Shown: one piece after another, positions 20,575-36,001 of the stretch | Numbering within the stretch: the stretch's first letter is position 1 | How the letters are laid out: each line of letters opens with the position of its first letter | Origin: Pseudoalteromonas fuliginea | Lineage (GTDB): Bacteria > Pseudomonadota > Gammaproteobacteria > Enterobacterales > Alteromonadaceae | Assembly: GCF_000690055.1 (NCBI RefSeq) | Contig: NZ_JJNZ01000061.1 | Span: 1 to 55,706 of the forward strand | Reading direction: 5' to 3' | Length of the DNA: 55,706 nt | Made by a program: the position numbers and the translations under genes | The notes under the pieces: generated by a model | The model's database searches: none | The model's input: the letters and a program-made list of their open reading frames with translations, nothing else | What the model was told of the DNA's origin: nothing

Positions 20575-21963
20575 GTGTATCTGTCGGTTTGGCAAAGTTG
20601 TTTATATGTATTGCAAGATGAATTGCCTTCGCAGCAGTTCAGTATGTGGGTAAGACCACTTCAAGCAGAAAGTACCGAAGATACCTTGACGATTTATGCA
20701 CCTAATCGCTTTGTGCTTGATTGGGTGAGAGAAAAGTACCTCAATAGAATTAACGAACTATTAGTAGAAATTTGTGGTGTTGAAGCACCAGAGCTGCGTT
20801 TTGATGTAGGAAGTAAACCTTTATTGAACGCTCAAGCTGCACCGGTTGCAGAAACACAATCTGCGCCAAGCGCACACGCTTCAACAAAACAGCAACCTCG
20901 TGAGCAAAAGCCGGTGGTTGAGCCTGCACCTAAGTCAGGTTACAAATCTAATATTAAAGAGAACTATACCTTTGATAGCTTTGTTGAAGGTAAATCAAAC
21001 CAATTAGCAAAAGCTGCGGCCACACAGGTTGCCGACAATCCTGGTTCTGCTTTTAACCCTGTATTTATATACGGTGGTACTGGTTTAGGTAAAACTCACT
21101 TATTACATGCAGTAGGCAATGGCATTATGGCAAATAAGCCAGACGCTAAAATTGTTTATATGCATTCAGAACGCTTTGTTCAAGACATGGTAAAAGCACT
21201 ACAAAATAACGCAATTGAAGAGTTCAAACGTTATTATCGCAGTGTTGATGCATTAATGATTGATGACATTCAATTTTTTGCTAACAAAGAGCGCTCCCAA
21301 GAAGAGTTTTTTCATACCTTTAATGCATTACTTGAAGGTAACCAACAAATTATTTTAACCTCTGACCGTTATCCAAAAGAGATTGAAGGGGTCGAAGACC
21401 GTCTTAAATCACGCTTTGGTTGGGGATTAACAATCGCGATTGAGCCACCAGAGCTTGAAACTCGCGTTGCTATTTTGATGAAAAAAGCACAGCAAAGTAA
21501 AATTAATTTACCACACGAAGTTGCTTTTTTTATTGCTAAAAAGTTACGCTCAAATGTGCGTGAATTAGAAGGTGCACTTAACCGTGTAATCGCCAATGCT
21601 AACTTTACCGGTCGTCCAATTTCGATCGATTTTGTAAAAGAAGCACTGCGCGATTTACTTGCTTTGCAAGACAAACTGGTTACGATTGATAATATTCAGC
21701 GCACCGTAGCAGAGTACTATCGAATTCGTGTATCAGATCTGTTGTCTAAGCGCCGCAGTCGCTCTATAGCAAGGCCTCGCCAAGTTGCTATGGCATTATC
21801 TAAAGAATTAACTAATCACAGCTTACCTGAGATTGGTGACGCATTTGGTGGACGCGATCATACGACCGTATTGCACGCATGTCGTAAGATAAAATCACTA
21901 CGTGACGAAAGCCACGAAATTAAAGAAGATTATCAAAACTTAATAAGAACATTGTCATCTTAG
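20575..21963 (+). CDS. dnaA: Chromosomal replication initiator DnaA
   Basis: ATP-dependent initiator that binds DnaA boxes and melts oriC. I start at the GTG at 20575, which has GGGAG seven bases upstream and gives [20 protein letters not shown] (462 residues; E. coli 467). An upstream ATG at 20533 would add 14 unrelated residues. Domain I (to about 85) is followed by a variable glutamine/alanine-rich linker (85-125). The AAA+ core has Walker A GGTGLGKT at 167-174 and Walker B LMIDD ending at 231. The C-terminal DNA-binding domain carries [15 protein letters not shown]. dnaN follows after 13 bases. Confidence 0.98.
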   Translation: MYLSVWQSCLYVLQDELPSQQFSMWVRPLQAESTEDTLTIYAPNRFVLDWVREKYLNRINELLVEICGVEAPELRFDVGSKPLLNAQAAPVAETQSAPSAHASTKQQPREQKPVVEPAPKSGYKSNIKENYTFDSFVEGKSNQLAKAAATQVADNPGSAFNPVFIYGGTGLGKTHLLHAVGNGIMANKPDAKIVYMHSERFVQDMVKALQNNAIEEFKRYYRSVDALMIDDIQFFANKERSQEEFFHTFNALLEGNQQIILTSDRYPKEIEGVEDRLKSRFGWGLTIAIEPPELETRVAILMKKAQQSKINLPHEVAFFIAKKLRSNVRELEGALNRVIANANFTGRPISIDFVKEALRDLLALQDKLVTIDNIQRTVAEYYRIRVSDLLSKRRSRSIARPRQVAMALSKELTNHSLPEIGDAFGGRDHTTVLHACRKIKSLRDESHEIKEDYQNLIRTLSS

Positions 21964-21976
21964 GGCTGACTTTATT

Positions 21977-23080
21977 ATGCAAATAACAATATCAAGACAA
22001 CAATTTTTAAAGCCATTGGTGCAAGTGTCAGGTGCAATAGAGCGCAAACACACACTACCAATTTTATCTAACGTTTTGTTAGTGGTAGAAAACGGACAAC
22101 TTTCAATGACAGGTACAGACCTTGAAATTGAATTAGTTTCTGGCGTATTTGTAGGTGACGATATTGCCGATACAAAACTAACGTTACCCGCTAAAAAGTT
22201 ACTCGATATTTGTAAAAGTCTACCAGACGGTTCAGACATTACTTTAAGCTTGCAAGAGCATCAATTACTTTTAACCAGTGGTAAAAGCCGTTTTTCATTA
22301 ACGACATTATCTGCTGATGATTTTCCTAATCTAGAAGAGTGGGACGGAGAGGTTGAATTTCAACTAACTCGTTTAGAGCTTCGTAAGTTACTCGAAAGCA
22401 CGCATTTCTCGATGGCGAATCAAGACGTACGTTATTATTTAAATGGTATGTCGTTTGAAGTAGACAATACTGATATAAAAACAGTCGCAACAGATGGCCA
22501 CCGTTTAGCGATTGCGCAAAAACAGCTAACGCAATCGCTTAATACTCAGCGTCAATTAATTATACCTCGTAAAGGTGTGCAAGAAATAATGCGCCTTATG
22601 GTCGCTGATGACGAGTTAGTAACAATTCAGTTTGGCGCTAATCATATCCGTATTATCGATTTAGAGTTTACATTTACAAGTAAGCTAGTTGATGGACGTT
22701 TTCCAGATTACCGTCGTGTATTACCGCGTGGTGGCGACAAAGTTATTACAGCTAACCGTGAATGGCTACGTAGTGCATTTCAGCGTGTGTCTATTTTATC
22801 TAATGAAAAGTTTCGTGGTGTACGCTTAAACTTATCAAACGGTTTATTAAAAATTACGGCTAATAATCCAGAGCAAGAACAAGCGGAAGAGGTTGTTGAA
22901 GTAAGTTACCAAGGCGCGGATCTAGAAATAGGCTTTAACGTGTCTTACGTATTAGATGTACTAAACACATTAAAAACAGAAGACGTACTATTTACATTAG
23001 CCGACTCAAACAGCAGTGCATTAATTGAAGGTGCAGGCGATGAAGAAGCAATGTACGTTGTTATGCCTATGCGTTTATAA
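21977..23080 (+). CDS. dnaN: DNA polymerase III beta sliding clamp
   Basis: Ring-shaped dimeric clamp that tethers polymerase III and other partners to DNA. The 367 residues (E. coli 366) form three repeated clamp domains. The N-terminal MQITISRQQFLKPLVQVSGA and KHTLPILSNVLL, and the C-terminal MPMRL that lines the partner-binding pocket, match the family. It lies between dnaA and recF, 15 bases before the latter, probably in one operon. Confidence 0.98.
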   Translation: MQITISRQQFLKPLVQVSGAIERKHTLPILSNVLLVVENGQLSMTGTDLEIELVSGVFVGDDIADTKLTLPAKKLLDICKSLPDGSDITLSLQEHQLLLTSGKSRFSLTTLSADDFPNLEEWDGEVEFQLTRLELRKLLESTHFSMANQDVRYYLNGMSFEVDNTDIKTVATDGHRLAIAQKQLTQSLNTQRQLIIPRKGVQEIMRLMVADDELVTIQFGANHIRIIDLEFTFTSKLVDGRFPDYRRVLPRGGDKVITANREWLRSAFQRVSILSNEKFRGVRLNLSNGLLKITANNPEQEQAEEVVEVSYQGADLEIGFNVSYVLDVLNTLKTEDVLFTLADSNSSALIEGAGDEEAMYVVMPMRL

Positions 23081-23095
23081 GACTATAAATACACA

Positions 23096-24190
23096 ATGAG
23101 CTTAAGTCATTTGAGCCTCAAATATTTTCGTAATATTGAGGCGCTGACGCTAGAACCAGTTAACGGCGTTAATATAATATATGGTGAAAATGGCAGCGGA
23201 AAAACCAGCCTTTTAGAGGCTATTTATTACCTTTCTCACGGCAAATCTTTTCGTACTCCAAAACACAAAAGTATTATCGCGCATCAGCAAGATCAGTTTG
23301 TAATTCACGGGCGCAAAACAATACACGACTTATCTATTCCAATTGGTATTAGTAAAACCCAAACGGGTGAAACTAATTTAAAAATTCAAGGTAAGGCGAG
23401 CCGTAAAATATCAGAACTTGCTCAACTTATGCCGGTACAAATTATTACACCAGAGAGCTATTCTTTATTTTTTGGCGGGCCAAAAGAGCGCAGAAAGTTT
23501 TTAGATTTAGGTTTGTTCCACGTGGAACATGGGTTCTTTTTTTTGTGGCAATCGTTTAATAAAGTACTTAAACAGCGTAATGCGTTGTTAAAAACTAAGC
23601 CAAAGAATTATTTTGACCAAATTAAGTTTTGGGACAAAGAATTTGTTAGACTGGCTGAAGAAATAAATAAATTAAGATTGGCGTATATAAGTAGGTTTAA
23701 GCAGCAGTTTTTTGATAAAATGTGTGCAGAATTAACGCTTGTACGCGATTTAGAAATGACCTTTAATGCAGGTTGGAAAGAGACTGAATCTCTTGCAGAT
23801 GCGTTAGAGCAAAACTTTGAGCGAGATGCTCGCCAAGGGTTTACAAGTAAAGGGCCTCATAAGGCCGACTTTAGTTTTAGTGTCGCTGGCAACAGTGTGG
23901 AGAATACATTCTCACGCGGTCAATTGAAGTTATTACTATATGCGTTAAAAGTTACGCAAAATAGCTTAATTGAGTCAGAGACAGATAAGCAATCTATATT
24001 GCTAATAGATGATCTACCTTCAGAGTTAGGCGAAGATACAAAAGAGAAAGTGGGACAATTACTTGCTCACTGCAGTTCTCAAATTTTTATCTCTTCAATT
24101 TTATCTGAAAGTATTTCTGCTGTGGTGGAACCCATGCAACGAGAACTACAAATGTTCCACGTGAAACATGGCAACCTAATAACAAGATAA
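23096..24190 (+). CDS. recF: DNA replication and repair protein RecF
   Basis: SMC-like ATPase that helps load RecA at gaps and aids replication restart. The 364 residues carry Walker A GENGSGKT at 30-37, the ABC-type signature FSRGQLKLL near 278-286 and Walker B SILLIDDLPSEL. Two parS sites lie within the gene. One encodes LFHVEH in a conserved part of the protein. The other encodes MFHVKH in the last dozen codons, in a tail beyond the usual RecF end. It sits between dnaN and gyrB; gyrB begins 12 bases after its stop. Confidence 0.97.
   Translation: MSLSHLSLKYFRNIEALTLEPVNGVNIIYGENGSGKTSLLEAIYYLSHGKSFRTPKHKSIIAHQQDQFVIHGRKTIHDLSIPIGISKTQTGETNLKIQGKASRKISELAQLMPVQIITPESYSLFFGGPKERRKFLDLGLFHVEHGFFFLWQSFNKVLKQRNALLKTKPKNYFDQIKFWDKEFVRLAEEINKLRLAYISRFKQQFFDKMCAELTLVRDLEMTFNAGWKETESLADALEQNFERDARQGFTSKGPHKADFSFSVAGNSVENTFSRGQLKLLLYALKVTQNSLIESETDKQSILLIDDLPSELGEDTKEKVGQLLAHCSSQIFISSILSESISAVVEPMQRELQMFHVKHGNLITR
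23514..23529. other. parS: parS centromere site 1 (inside recF)
   Basis: The 16-bp perfect palindrome TGTTCCACGTGGAACA matches the near-universal chromosomal parS consensus (TGTTNCACGTGNAACA). It is the likely ParB loading site and is read as codons for LFHVEH in recF. Confidence 0.92.
24153..24168. other. parS: parS centromere site 2 (3' end of recF)
   Basis: TGTTCCACGTGAAACA matches the parS consensus with a mixed half-site pair, 639 bases from site 1. It is translated as MFHVKH near the RecF C-terminus. Confidence 0.92.
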
Positions 24191-26629
<2,439 letters not shown>

Positions 26630-26645
26630 AAAGAATATTTACACC

Positions 26646-26673
26646 AAAAAAGGAGCCTGATGGCTCCTTTTTT
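26646..26673 (+). terminator. Terminator after gyrB
   Basis: A 12-bp perfect stem (AAAAAAGGAGCC with its complement) with loop TGAT and a terminal T run ends the dnaA-dnaN-recF-gyrB segment. Confidence 0.92.
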
Positions 26674-26770
26674 ATTTTCTTCAATTACACAAACTGCTTA
26701 AAACCTGAGTGTACACACGGTATACTAAAGGTAATTTTCACGCTACTTCTTAGATAGTAAAAAGCCAAAT

Positions 26771-27673
26771 ATGCAAAAATATGACGTAAAAACCTTTCAA
26801 GGTTTGATCCTGGCTTTACAGGATTATTGGGCGCAGCAAGGCTGTGTCATTATTCAACCACTTGATATGGAAGTGGGCGCCGGGACATTTCACCCGCAAA
26901 CATTTTTAAAGTCTATTGGTCCAGAACCAATGTCGAGTGCTTACGTTCAACCGTGTCGTCGTCCTACAGATGGTCGCTACGGTGAAAACCCAAATCGCTT
27001 GCAACACTATTACCAATTTCAGGTGGTTTTAAAGCCATCACCAGATAACATCCAAGAGCTTTACTTAGGCTCGTTAGCGGCTATGGGTATCGATACGCTA
27101 ACTCACGAAGTTCGCTTTGTAGAAGATAACTGGGAATCACCTACGTTAGGTGCGTGGGGCCTAGGTTGGGAAATTTGGTTAAACGGCATGGAAGTAACGC
27201 AGTTTACCTACTTTCAACAAGTTGGCGGTATTGAGTGTTCACCTGTAACGGGTGAGATCACTTACGGCCTAGAGCGTTTGGCAATGTACATTCAAGGCGT
27301 AGATAGTATTTACGACTTAGTATGGGCAGACGGTCCACTAGGGCGCGTAACCTACGGCGACGTGTTCCATCAAAATGAAGTAGAGCAGTCTACTTACAAC
27401 TTTGAACATGCAAACGTAGAAGACTTATTTGCACAGTTTGATAAATGTGAAGCAGAGAGCCAAAAGTTAATTGAAGCAAACTTACCACTACCTGCTTACG
27501 AGCAAGTAATGAAAGCATCGCATGCATTTAACTTACTAGACGCACGCCACGCAATTTCGGTAACCGAACGCCAACGTTATATTTTACGCGTTCGTGCGTT
27601 ATCAAAAGCGTGTGCACAAAGTTACTATGACAAACGCGAAGCGCTTGGTTTCCCGCTGTGTAAGGATAAGTAA
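26771..27673 (+). CDS. glyQ: Glycyl-tRNA synthetase alpha subunit
   Basis: Catalytic class II aminoacyl-tRNA synthetase subunit of the bacterial alpha2beta2 GlyRS. It has 300 residues (E. coli 303). The N-terminal [19 protein letters not shown] and the motif [20 protein letters not shown] are characteristic, and [20 protein letters not shown] follows. glyS begins two bases after its stop, so the two subunits are cotranscribed. Confidence 0.98.
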   Translation: MQKYDVKTFQGLILALQDYWAQQGCVIIQPLDMEVGAGTFHPQTFLKSIGPEPMSSAYVQPCRRPTDGRYGENPNRLQHYYQFQVVLKPSPDNIQELYLGSLAAMGIDTLTHEVRFVEDNWESPTLGAWGLGWEIWLNGMEVTQFTYFQQVGGIECSPVTGEITYGLERLAMYIQGVDSIYDLVWADGPLGRVTYGDVFHQNEVEQSTYNFEHANVEDLFAQFDKCEAESQKLIEANLPLPAYEQVMKASHAFNLLDARHAISVTERQRYILRVRALSKACAQSYYDKREALGFPLCKDK

Positions 27674-27675
27674 GT

Positions 27676-29745
27676 ATGTCAGCACAAAATTTATTAGTAG
27701 AAATTGGCACAGAAGAGTTGCCACCAAAAGCACTGCGTAAATTAGCAGAAGCCTTTGCTGCAAACTTAACTGCAGAGCTAGAAACACTAGAATTAGCACA
27801 CCAAGGCGTAAGCTGGTATGCATCGCCTCGTCGTTTAGGTTTACAAGTAAAAGTGCTTGAAGCTAAGCAACAAGACAAAGAAGTTGAAAAGCGCGGTCCA
27901 GCCACTAAAGCTGCATTTGACGGTGACGGTAACCCAACAAAAGCAGCAATGGGTTGGGCACGTGGTTGTGGTATTGAAGTAAAAGACGCACAAACACTCG
28001 AAACTGACAAAGGCGCATGGTTATTGCACATTGCTAAAGTAGCAGGGCAAGAAACTAAAACGCTAATGACAGGTGCAATTACTAAAGCATTGGCTAAACT
28101 ACCGATTCCTAAACCAATGCGTTGGGGCGCGAATAAAACACAATTTATTCGACCAGTGCATACGGTAACTATCTTGTTTGGTGATGAGCTACTTGAAGGC
28201 GAAATTCTTGGTAAGCAAATAACTAACCAGCTTCAGGGTCATCGTTTTCATCACCCAGAAAAAATTAGCATAAACCATGCGGACGACGTTTTTGACGTAC
28301 TTAAATCTGCTTACGTTATTGCTGATTACGAACAACGTAAAGCGCAAATTCGTGCACAAATAGAAGAGGCTGCAAGCGCAGTTAACGCTGTTGTTGCAAT
28401 GGATGAAGATTTACTAGAAGAAGTAACATCACTTGTAGAGTGGCCAGTGACTTTAACGGCAACATTTGAAGAAGCATTTTTAGATGTACCGGCCGAAGCG
28501 TTAATTTACACCATGAAAGACGATCAAAAATACTTCCCGTTATTAGATCAAAACGGCAAACTTTTAAATAAGTTTTTGTTTGTATCTAACATCGAAAGTA
28601 AAGATCCAAGTGTGGTTATTTCTGGTAATGAAAAAGTAGTGCGCCCGCGTTTAGCCGATGCACAGTTCTTCTTTGAAACAGATAAAAAGAAAACCCTAGA
28701 AAGCCGATTAGAATCGCTTGATAGCGTATTGTTCCAAAAGCAACTTGGTACGCTTAAAGATAAGTCTGAGCGCATTAGTGAGCTTGCAGGTTATATTGCT
28801 GAGCAATTAGGTGCTGACAAAGACCTAGCACAGCGTGCAGGCTTATTAAGTAAAACTGACCTAATGACTGAAATGGTAATGGAATTTACCGATGTGCAAG
28901 GTGTAATGGGAATGCATTACGCTCGCCACGATGGTGAAGCCGAAGATGTAGCCGTAGCGCAAAACGAGCAGTACATGCCACGCTTTGCAGGGGATAACTT
29001 ACCTACAAACTTAATTAGCTGTGCAGTAGCGATTGCTGATAAGTTTGATACGCTGGTGGGTATTTTTGGTATAGGCCAAGCACCTAAAGGTGACAAAGAC
29101 CCATTTGCTCTTCGTCGTGCTGCTATTGGTGCACTTCGCATCATGGTAGAAAAAGAACTACCACTTGATATTTTAGACCTAGTAGCTAAATCGCAAACAT
29201 TGTTTGGCGACAAGTTAACTAACTTAAATGTATCAACTGACGTATTTGAATTTATGCTAGGGCGCTTCCGTGCTTGGTATCAAGACGAAGGTATTGAAGT
29301 AGACGTAATTCAAGCAGTGCTTGCACGTCGTCCGACTAAACCTGTTGATTTTGATCGCCGTGTTAAAGCCGTAAGCCACTTCCGTACATTAGACGCAGCA
29401 GAAGCGCTTGCAGCAGCTAATAAGCGTGTAGGTAATATTCTGGCTAAAAACGACATTACCAGCCAAGGTAGTGTTGATGAGAGCTTATTAAGCGACGACG
29501 CTGAAAAAGTATTGGCATCACAAGTAGCAAAATTTGCCACTGACCTTGCACCACTTTACGCAGATGGAAACTACCAAGAGGCATTAAGCCAATTGGCGGG
29601 TATTCGTGAAAGTGTTGATAACTTTTTTGACAACGTAATGGTTATGGCCGACGATGAAGCTGTTAAGCAAAATCGTCTTGCGCTGCTAAGCCAGTTAAGC
29701 GGATTGTTTTTAGGTATTGCAGATATTTCTGTTTTACAAAAATAA
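27676..29745 (+). CDS. glyS: Glycyl-tRNA synthetase beta subunit
   Basis: tRNA-binding subunit of heterotetrameric GlyRS; at 689 residues it has the E. coli length. The N-terminus [18 protein letters not shown] is diagnostic. The HD-domain-like region and the [15 protein letters not shown] block near 475-489 precede the C-terminal anticodon-binding helices. It directly follows glyQ and is followed by a terminator. Confidence 0.98.
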   Translation: MSAQNLLVEIGTEELPPKALRKLAEAFAANLTAELETLELAHQGVSWYASPRRLGLQVKVLEAKQQDKEVEKRGPATKAAFDGDGNPTKAAMGWARGCGIEVKDAQTLETDKGAWLLHIAKVAGQETKTLMTGAITKALAKLPIPKPMRWGANKTQFIRPVHTVTILFGDELLEGEILGKQITNQLQGHRFHHPEKISINHADDVFDVLKSAYVIADYEQRKAQIRAQIEEAASAVNAVVAMDEDLLEEVTSLVEWPVTLTATFEEAFLDVPAEALIYTMKDDQKYFPLLDQNGKLLNKFLFVSNIESKDPSVVISGNEKVVRPRLADAQFFFETDKKKTLESRLESLDSVLFQKQLGTLKDKSERISELAGYIAEQLGADKDLAQRAGLLSKTDLMTEMVMEFTDVQGVMGMHYARHDGEAEDVAVAQNEQYMPRFAGDNLPTNLISCAVAIADKFDTLVGIFGIGQAPKGDKDPFALRRAAIGALRIMVEKELPLDILDLVAKSQTLFGDKLTNLNVSTDVFEFMLGRFRAWYQDEGIEVDVIQAVLARRPTKPVDFDRRVKAVSHFRTLDAAEALAAANKRVGNILAKNDITSQGSVDESLLSDDAEKVLASQVAKFATDLAPLYADGNYQEALSQLAGIRESVDNFFDNVMVMADDEAVKQNRLALLSQLSGLFLGIADISVLQK

Positions 29746-29762
29746 CACCGATTAACAATTTT

Positions 29763-29788
29763 AAAAGCCAGCGTTTTGCTGGCTTTTT
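29763..29788 (+). terminator. Terminator after glyS
   Basis: A 10-bp stem AAAAGCCAGC with its complement, loop GTTTT and five T, 17 bases after the glyS stop. Confidence 0.9.
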
Positions 29789-29819
29789 AGTTTTCACTGT
29801 ATGCAAAGGACACCATTTG

Positions 29820-30269
29820 ATGATTTCTATGAAACGAATTTTAACCTTAGCAATTGCTGGTTTACTCACTGCCTGTACAAGCCAAATCTCTATTAACGAT
29901 GTTTTACCACAGCAAGAGCTTGACCGCACAATTTACTTGCGTGGCGACTTTACACTGTGGGATGCAGAACCTCAGTATCAATTTATGTCAGTAGGTCCTG
30001 CGCTTTATCAAGCAGAAGTGAAATTTAGTACGCCTGGTAAAGTGTACGAATTTAAAATAGCCGATGTCGATTTTAGTGAAGGTTACAACTGTGGTTACAG
30101 CGACTCACAACCAGCAGGGCAAAAACTAACACTTGGGCAACCAGCACCTGCCGACTGTAATACTATTTATAACTACTTTAGTTACACACCAGCAATAAAA
30201 GGCACGTACATAGTAAGTATTGATTACAGTGACTACGATGAGCCGAAAGTGACGATAACGAAGAAATAG
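29820..30269 (+). CDS. Small lipoprotein of unknown function
   Basis: 149 residues with a lipoprotein signal peptide: MKR, a hydrophobic stretch and the lipobox LLTAC, with Cys19 as the lipidation site. The residue after Cys is Thr, so export to the outer membrane is likely. The mature part is beta-strand rich. Its IYLRGDFTLWD and FKIADVDFSEGYNCGYSD segments recall the early-set or starch-binding modules at the start of pullulanase-type enzymes, but this is only a resemblance. Two cysteines could form a disulphide. Several start codons are close together; AAGGA nine bases upstream favours the ATG at 29820. It sits between two unrelated genes. Confidence 0.75.
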   Translation: MISMKRILTLAIAGLLTACTSQISINDVLPQQELDRTIYLRGDFTLWDAEPQYQFMSVGPALYQAEVKFSTPGKVYEFKIADVDFSEGYNCGYSDSQPAGQKLTLGQPAPADCNTIYNYFSYTPAIKGTYIVSIDYSDYDEPKVTITKK

Positions 30270-30336
30270 CTATAAGTTTAAAGCTATCAGTTTTTAGATG
30301 CCCGAAGGGCTTAAAGATTTGTGACAAGGACGTTGT

Positions 30337-31941
30337 ATGAAAACTAAAGAATGGAAAGAAGAAGTAAAAATTAATGGCGTTACTTATCCTGCAGATCAAC
30401 TAAATAGAAAACAAGATGCAGAACTGCTAACTAAAATTCTTGTTCGGCGATCAAACGCAAATAGTGAAAAGCCAAATAAATCTTCATATGTAATTAACGT
30501 TAATGCGGAATGGGGTGCAGGTAAGACTTATTTCATAAAACGTTGGGCTAAAGACTTAAAGTATGAACATCCTGTTGTCTATATAGATGCTTGGTCAAAT
30601 GATTTTATGGATTCACCTATTATTACCGTCCTTGCTGAAATACAAGAGCAGCTTCTAAAAACAGTTAATCAAAGTTACTTAAGTAAAGAAAAGAAAAAAC
30701 GTTTCAAAAATTTAGGTATGTCTGTTTTACCGAAAATTTTAGCGGCATTAGTTAAACGTTATGGTGGATTTGATATTGAAGAACTATTTGTAGACGAAAA
30801 CTCCGACACAGATATTTCGTCATCAACACAAAGCAATAAATCATTAGATTTGTCAGCAGCTATGGAAGCAATGACAACACAAGCGTTTAAAGAGCATAGT
30901 GACTATAAGAAGGGAGTAAAAGAGCTAAAGGGTACAATTAAAGAGTTAATAAAATACTCGATTGAAAAGCCAAAAGGCTCGCTGGCAACAGCTCGCATTT
31001 ATCCTGCGTTTATATTTATTGATGAGCTAGACCGGTGCCGACCAACTTATGCAGTAGAAATGCTAGAAGCTATAAAGCACATATTTGATGTTGAAGGGTT
31101 GGTAATTGTAGTATCAACTCATACAGAAGAGTTACAACACACTATAAAGGCTTTGTACGGAAATAACTTTAATGCTGATAATTATTTGCGGCGCTTTTTT
31201 GACACTAAATTTAATCTAGATGTTGAGGTTTCTGCTAATTTATTAGTAGCAAACTGTGATTTTACTGTATTAAATAATCACTATCTTGAACAAAAAAGTG
31301 TTTTACTGTTTCCGCTTTTATCACCTGAAGATATAAAAAGGCAACTATCTTCGCTTATTGCCAAAATTTCAAATTGGCAAAACCTAACGCCTAGATCGGC
31401 TATACAATTAACTGATAGGTTACTTACTTGTATTGAATTGATTAGCGATGAAAAAACAGTAGATGTGATAGTTTTATCTACTTTGGTTTGTCTTTATATG
31501 TTTAATAAACCTGAATACGATAATATGTACTCTGTTTTGAAAGAGAACTTATTTACAGTCGAAAGTAAGCTCGATTTGTACTGTAAACAGCTAAATCTAC
31601 CTCATTACTTAAAGGAAATGGTTAGTTCTACAAGAGATTATGAGGGAGTTAAACAGTTGTTAATTCTAGGTGGATACGAGCGGGAAACTTTTATGTACCA
31701 TAACTCTAATTTTGCTGATATAAATCTTATAACTTACTTCAGGAGCTTTCAGTGTGTATTAAAGAGAGCTGATAATATAAAGAAAACTAATTATATGAAC
31801 ACTTTTGGTTATAATGGAAGTGGCTCTGTTAGTGGTTCTCAACTTTTAGAAGCCTATATGACGTTTTTTGGAGTAAATAGTTTTACTGCAAATGACTACT
31901 TAAACCTAATTGGCCTAACGAGTAAATTTGCTGATAGCTGA
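30337..31941 (+). CDS. KAP-family P-loop NTPase
   Basis: A 534-residue protein with Walker A GAGKT at residues 60-64 in VNAEWGAGKTYFIKRW. An acidic Walker B follows, FIFIDELDRCRP with Asp229-Glu230, next to the DRCRP motif typical of KAP NTPases, and then the sensor-like stretch VIVVSTHTEEL. Between them is a lysine-rich insert (about 110-215) without a clear membrane helix, so this looks like a soluble KAP protein. Members are often sporadically distributed, and some act in phage defence or as membrane-associated scaffolds; its role here is unknown. It stands alone between a lipoprotein gene and tusA, and its stop codon abuts the tusA stop. Confidence 0.85.
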   Translation: MKTKEWKEEVKINGVTYPADQLNRKQDAELLTKILVRRSNANSEKPNKSSYVINVNAEWGAGKTYFIKRWAKDLKYEHPVVYIDAWSNDFMDSPIITVLAEIQEQLLKTVNQSYLSKEKKKRFKNLGMSVLPKILAALVKRYGGFDIEELFVDENSDTDISSSTQSNKSLDLSAAMEAMTTQAFKEHSDYKKGVKELKGTIKELIKYSIEKPKGSLATARIYPAFIFIDELDRCRPTYAVEMLEAIKHIFDVEGLVIVVSTHTEELQHTIKALYGNNFNADNYLRRFFDTKFNLDVEVSANLLVANCDFTVLNNHYLEQKSVLLFPLLSPEDIKRQLSSLIAKISNWQNLTPRSAIQLTDRLLTCIELISDEKTVDVIVLSTLVCLYMFNKPEYDNMYSVLKENLFTVESKLDLYCKQLNLPHYLKEMVSSTRDYEGVKQLLILGGYERETFMYHNSNFADINLITYFRSFQCVLKRADNIKKTNYMNTFGYNGSGSVSGSQLLEAYMTFFGVNSFTANDYLNLIGLTSKFADS

Positions 31942-32181
31942 TTACAATCCTTTCTTCACCACATATCTATACGGTGCTTCTTCTGCATCTTTAGCCACCA
32001 GCGTATGATCCATGAACGTACAAAAGCTCGGAATGTCGCGAGTTGTTGATGGGTCATCAGCGGTTATTAATAACGTTTCACCGTCGTTCATTTTACGAAT
32101 TGCAGCACGTACCATCATTACTGGCTCTGGGCAGCGAAGGCCTATGGCATCTAATTGGTGATCGGGATTATCAAAGCTCAT
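31942..32181 (-). CDS. tusA: Sulfur carrier protein TusA
   Basis: Accepts persulfide sulfur from IscS and passes it to the TusBCD-TusE relay for 2-thiouridine synthesis in tRNA. The 79 residues include the signature [20 protein letters not shown] with the active Cys17, and [13 protein letters not shown], nearly identical to the E. coli protein. It is convergent with the KAP NTPase gene with no spacer between the two stop codons, so the two genes share no terminator. Confidence 0.97.
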   Translation of the reverse strand: MSFDNPDHQLDAIGLRCPEPVMMVRAAIRKMNDGETLLITADDPSTTRDIPSFCTFMDHTLVAKDAEEAPYRYVVKKGL

Positions 32182-32405
32182 AATAAATTGGCCTGTTTAA
32201 TTAAAGTGGTTGCTGTGTACGCGAGTGCTTAGGTATAGCAATTAATAAGTTTGGCAGTTTAACGCAATTTTAAGCGTAATTTAACTATTTTACTTAATGC
32301 TTTTAGCAGTTTCAAAAGACTTTATTTAATAATACGCCCGATCACATAATTACGCTGTTACATGCTTGTTTGATAAAGGGTGGTTTTCATAAATTGAAGC
32401 TAATA
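32182..32405. other. Upstream region of tusA and fadA 3' flank
   Basis: An AT-rich gap without an open reading frame of note. It must hold the tusA promoter; no clear consensus was recognised. The fadA terminator closes the gap on the right. Confidence 0.5.
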
Positions 32406-32441
32406 AAAAAGGCGAACTGAATAAAATCAGTTCGCCTTTTT
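32406..32441 (-). terminator. Terminator of fadBA
   Basis: A 15-bp perfect stem (AAAAAGGCGAACTGA with its complement) with a six-base loop. A and T runs on either side make it usable in both directions. Confidence 0.9.
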
Positions 32442-32474
32442 AATCACCAAGATGGTTTTACATGTTTAAACTAA

Positions 32475-35808
<3,334 letters not shown>

Positions 35809-36001
35809 TATTATTCTCCCTAGTTGACGAACTAAGACTGGTACGATGAGTTTGCATTTCAATCAGTGTGCTTGCTTTAAATTAAAAATGCAACGAAAAA
35901 TTTAACTCGGTTACAATCGACTGGTTAAAATATAGCTGGTTTGGTGCTAAGGTGGTTGAAAAGTTTTTATTCACTACTTTAATTTTTTATTAAAGGACAT
36001 T

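Noticed and set aside
27528..28031. Open frame of 167 codons opposite the glyQ-glyS junction
   Set aside because: It spans two well-supported genes in antisense and resembles no protein family.
35836..35925. Two GACTGGT copies upstream of fadB as FadR or PsrA operators
   Set aside because: Neither copy forms the full palindrome expected for FadR and I cannot match them to a PsrA site with confidence.
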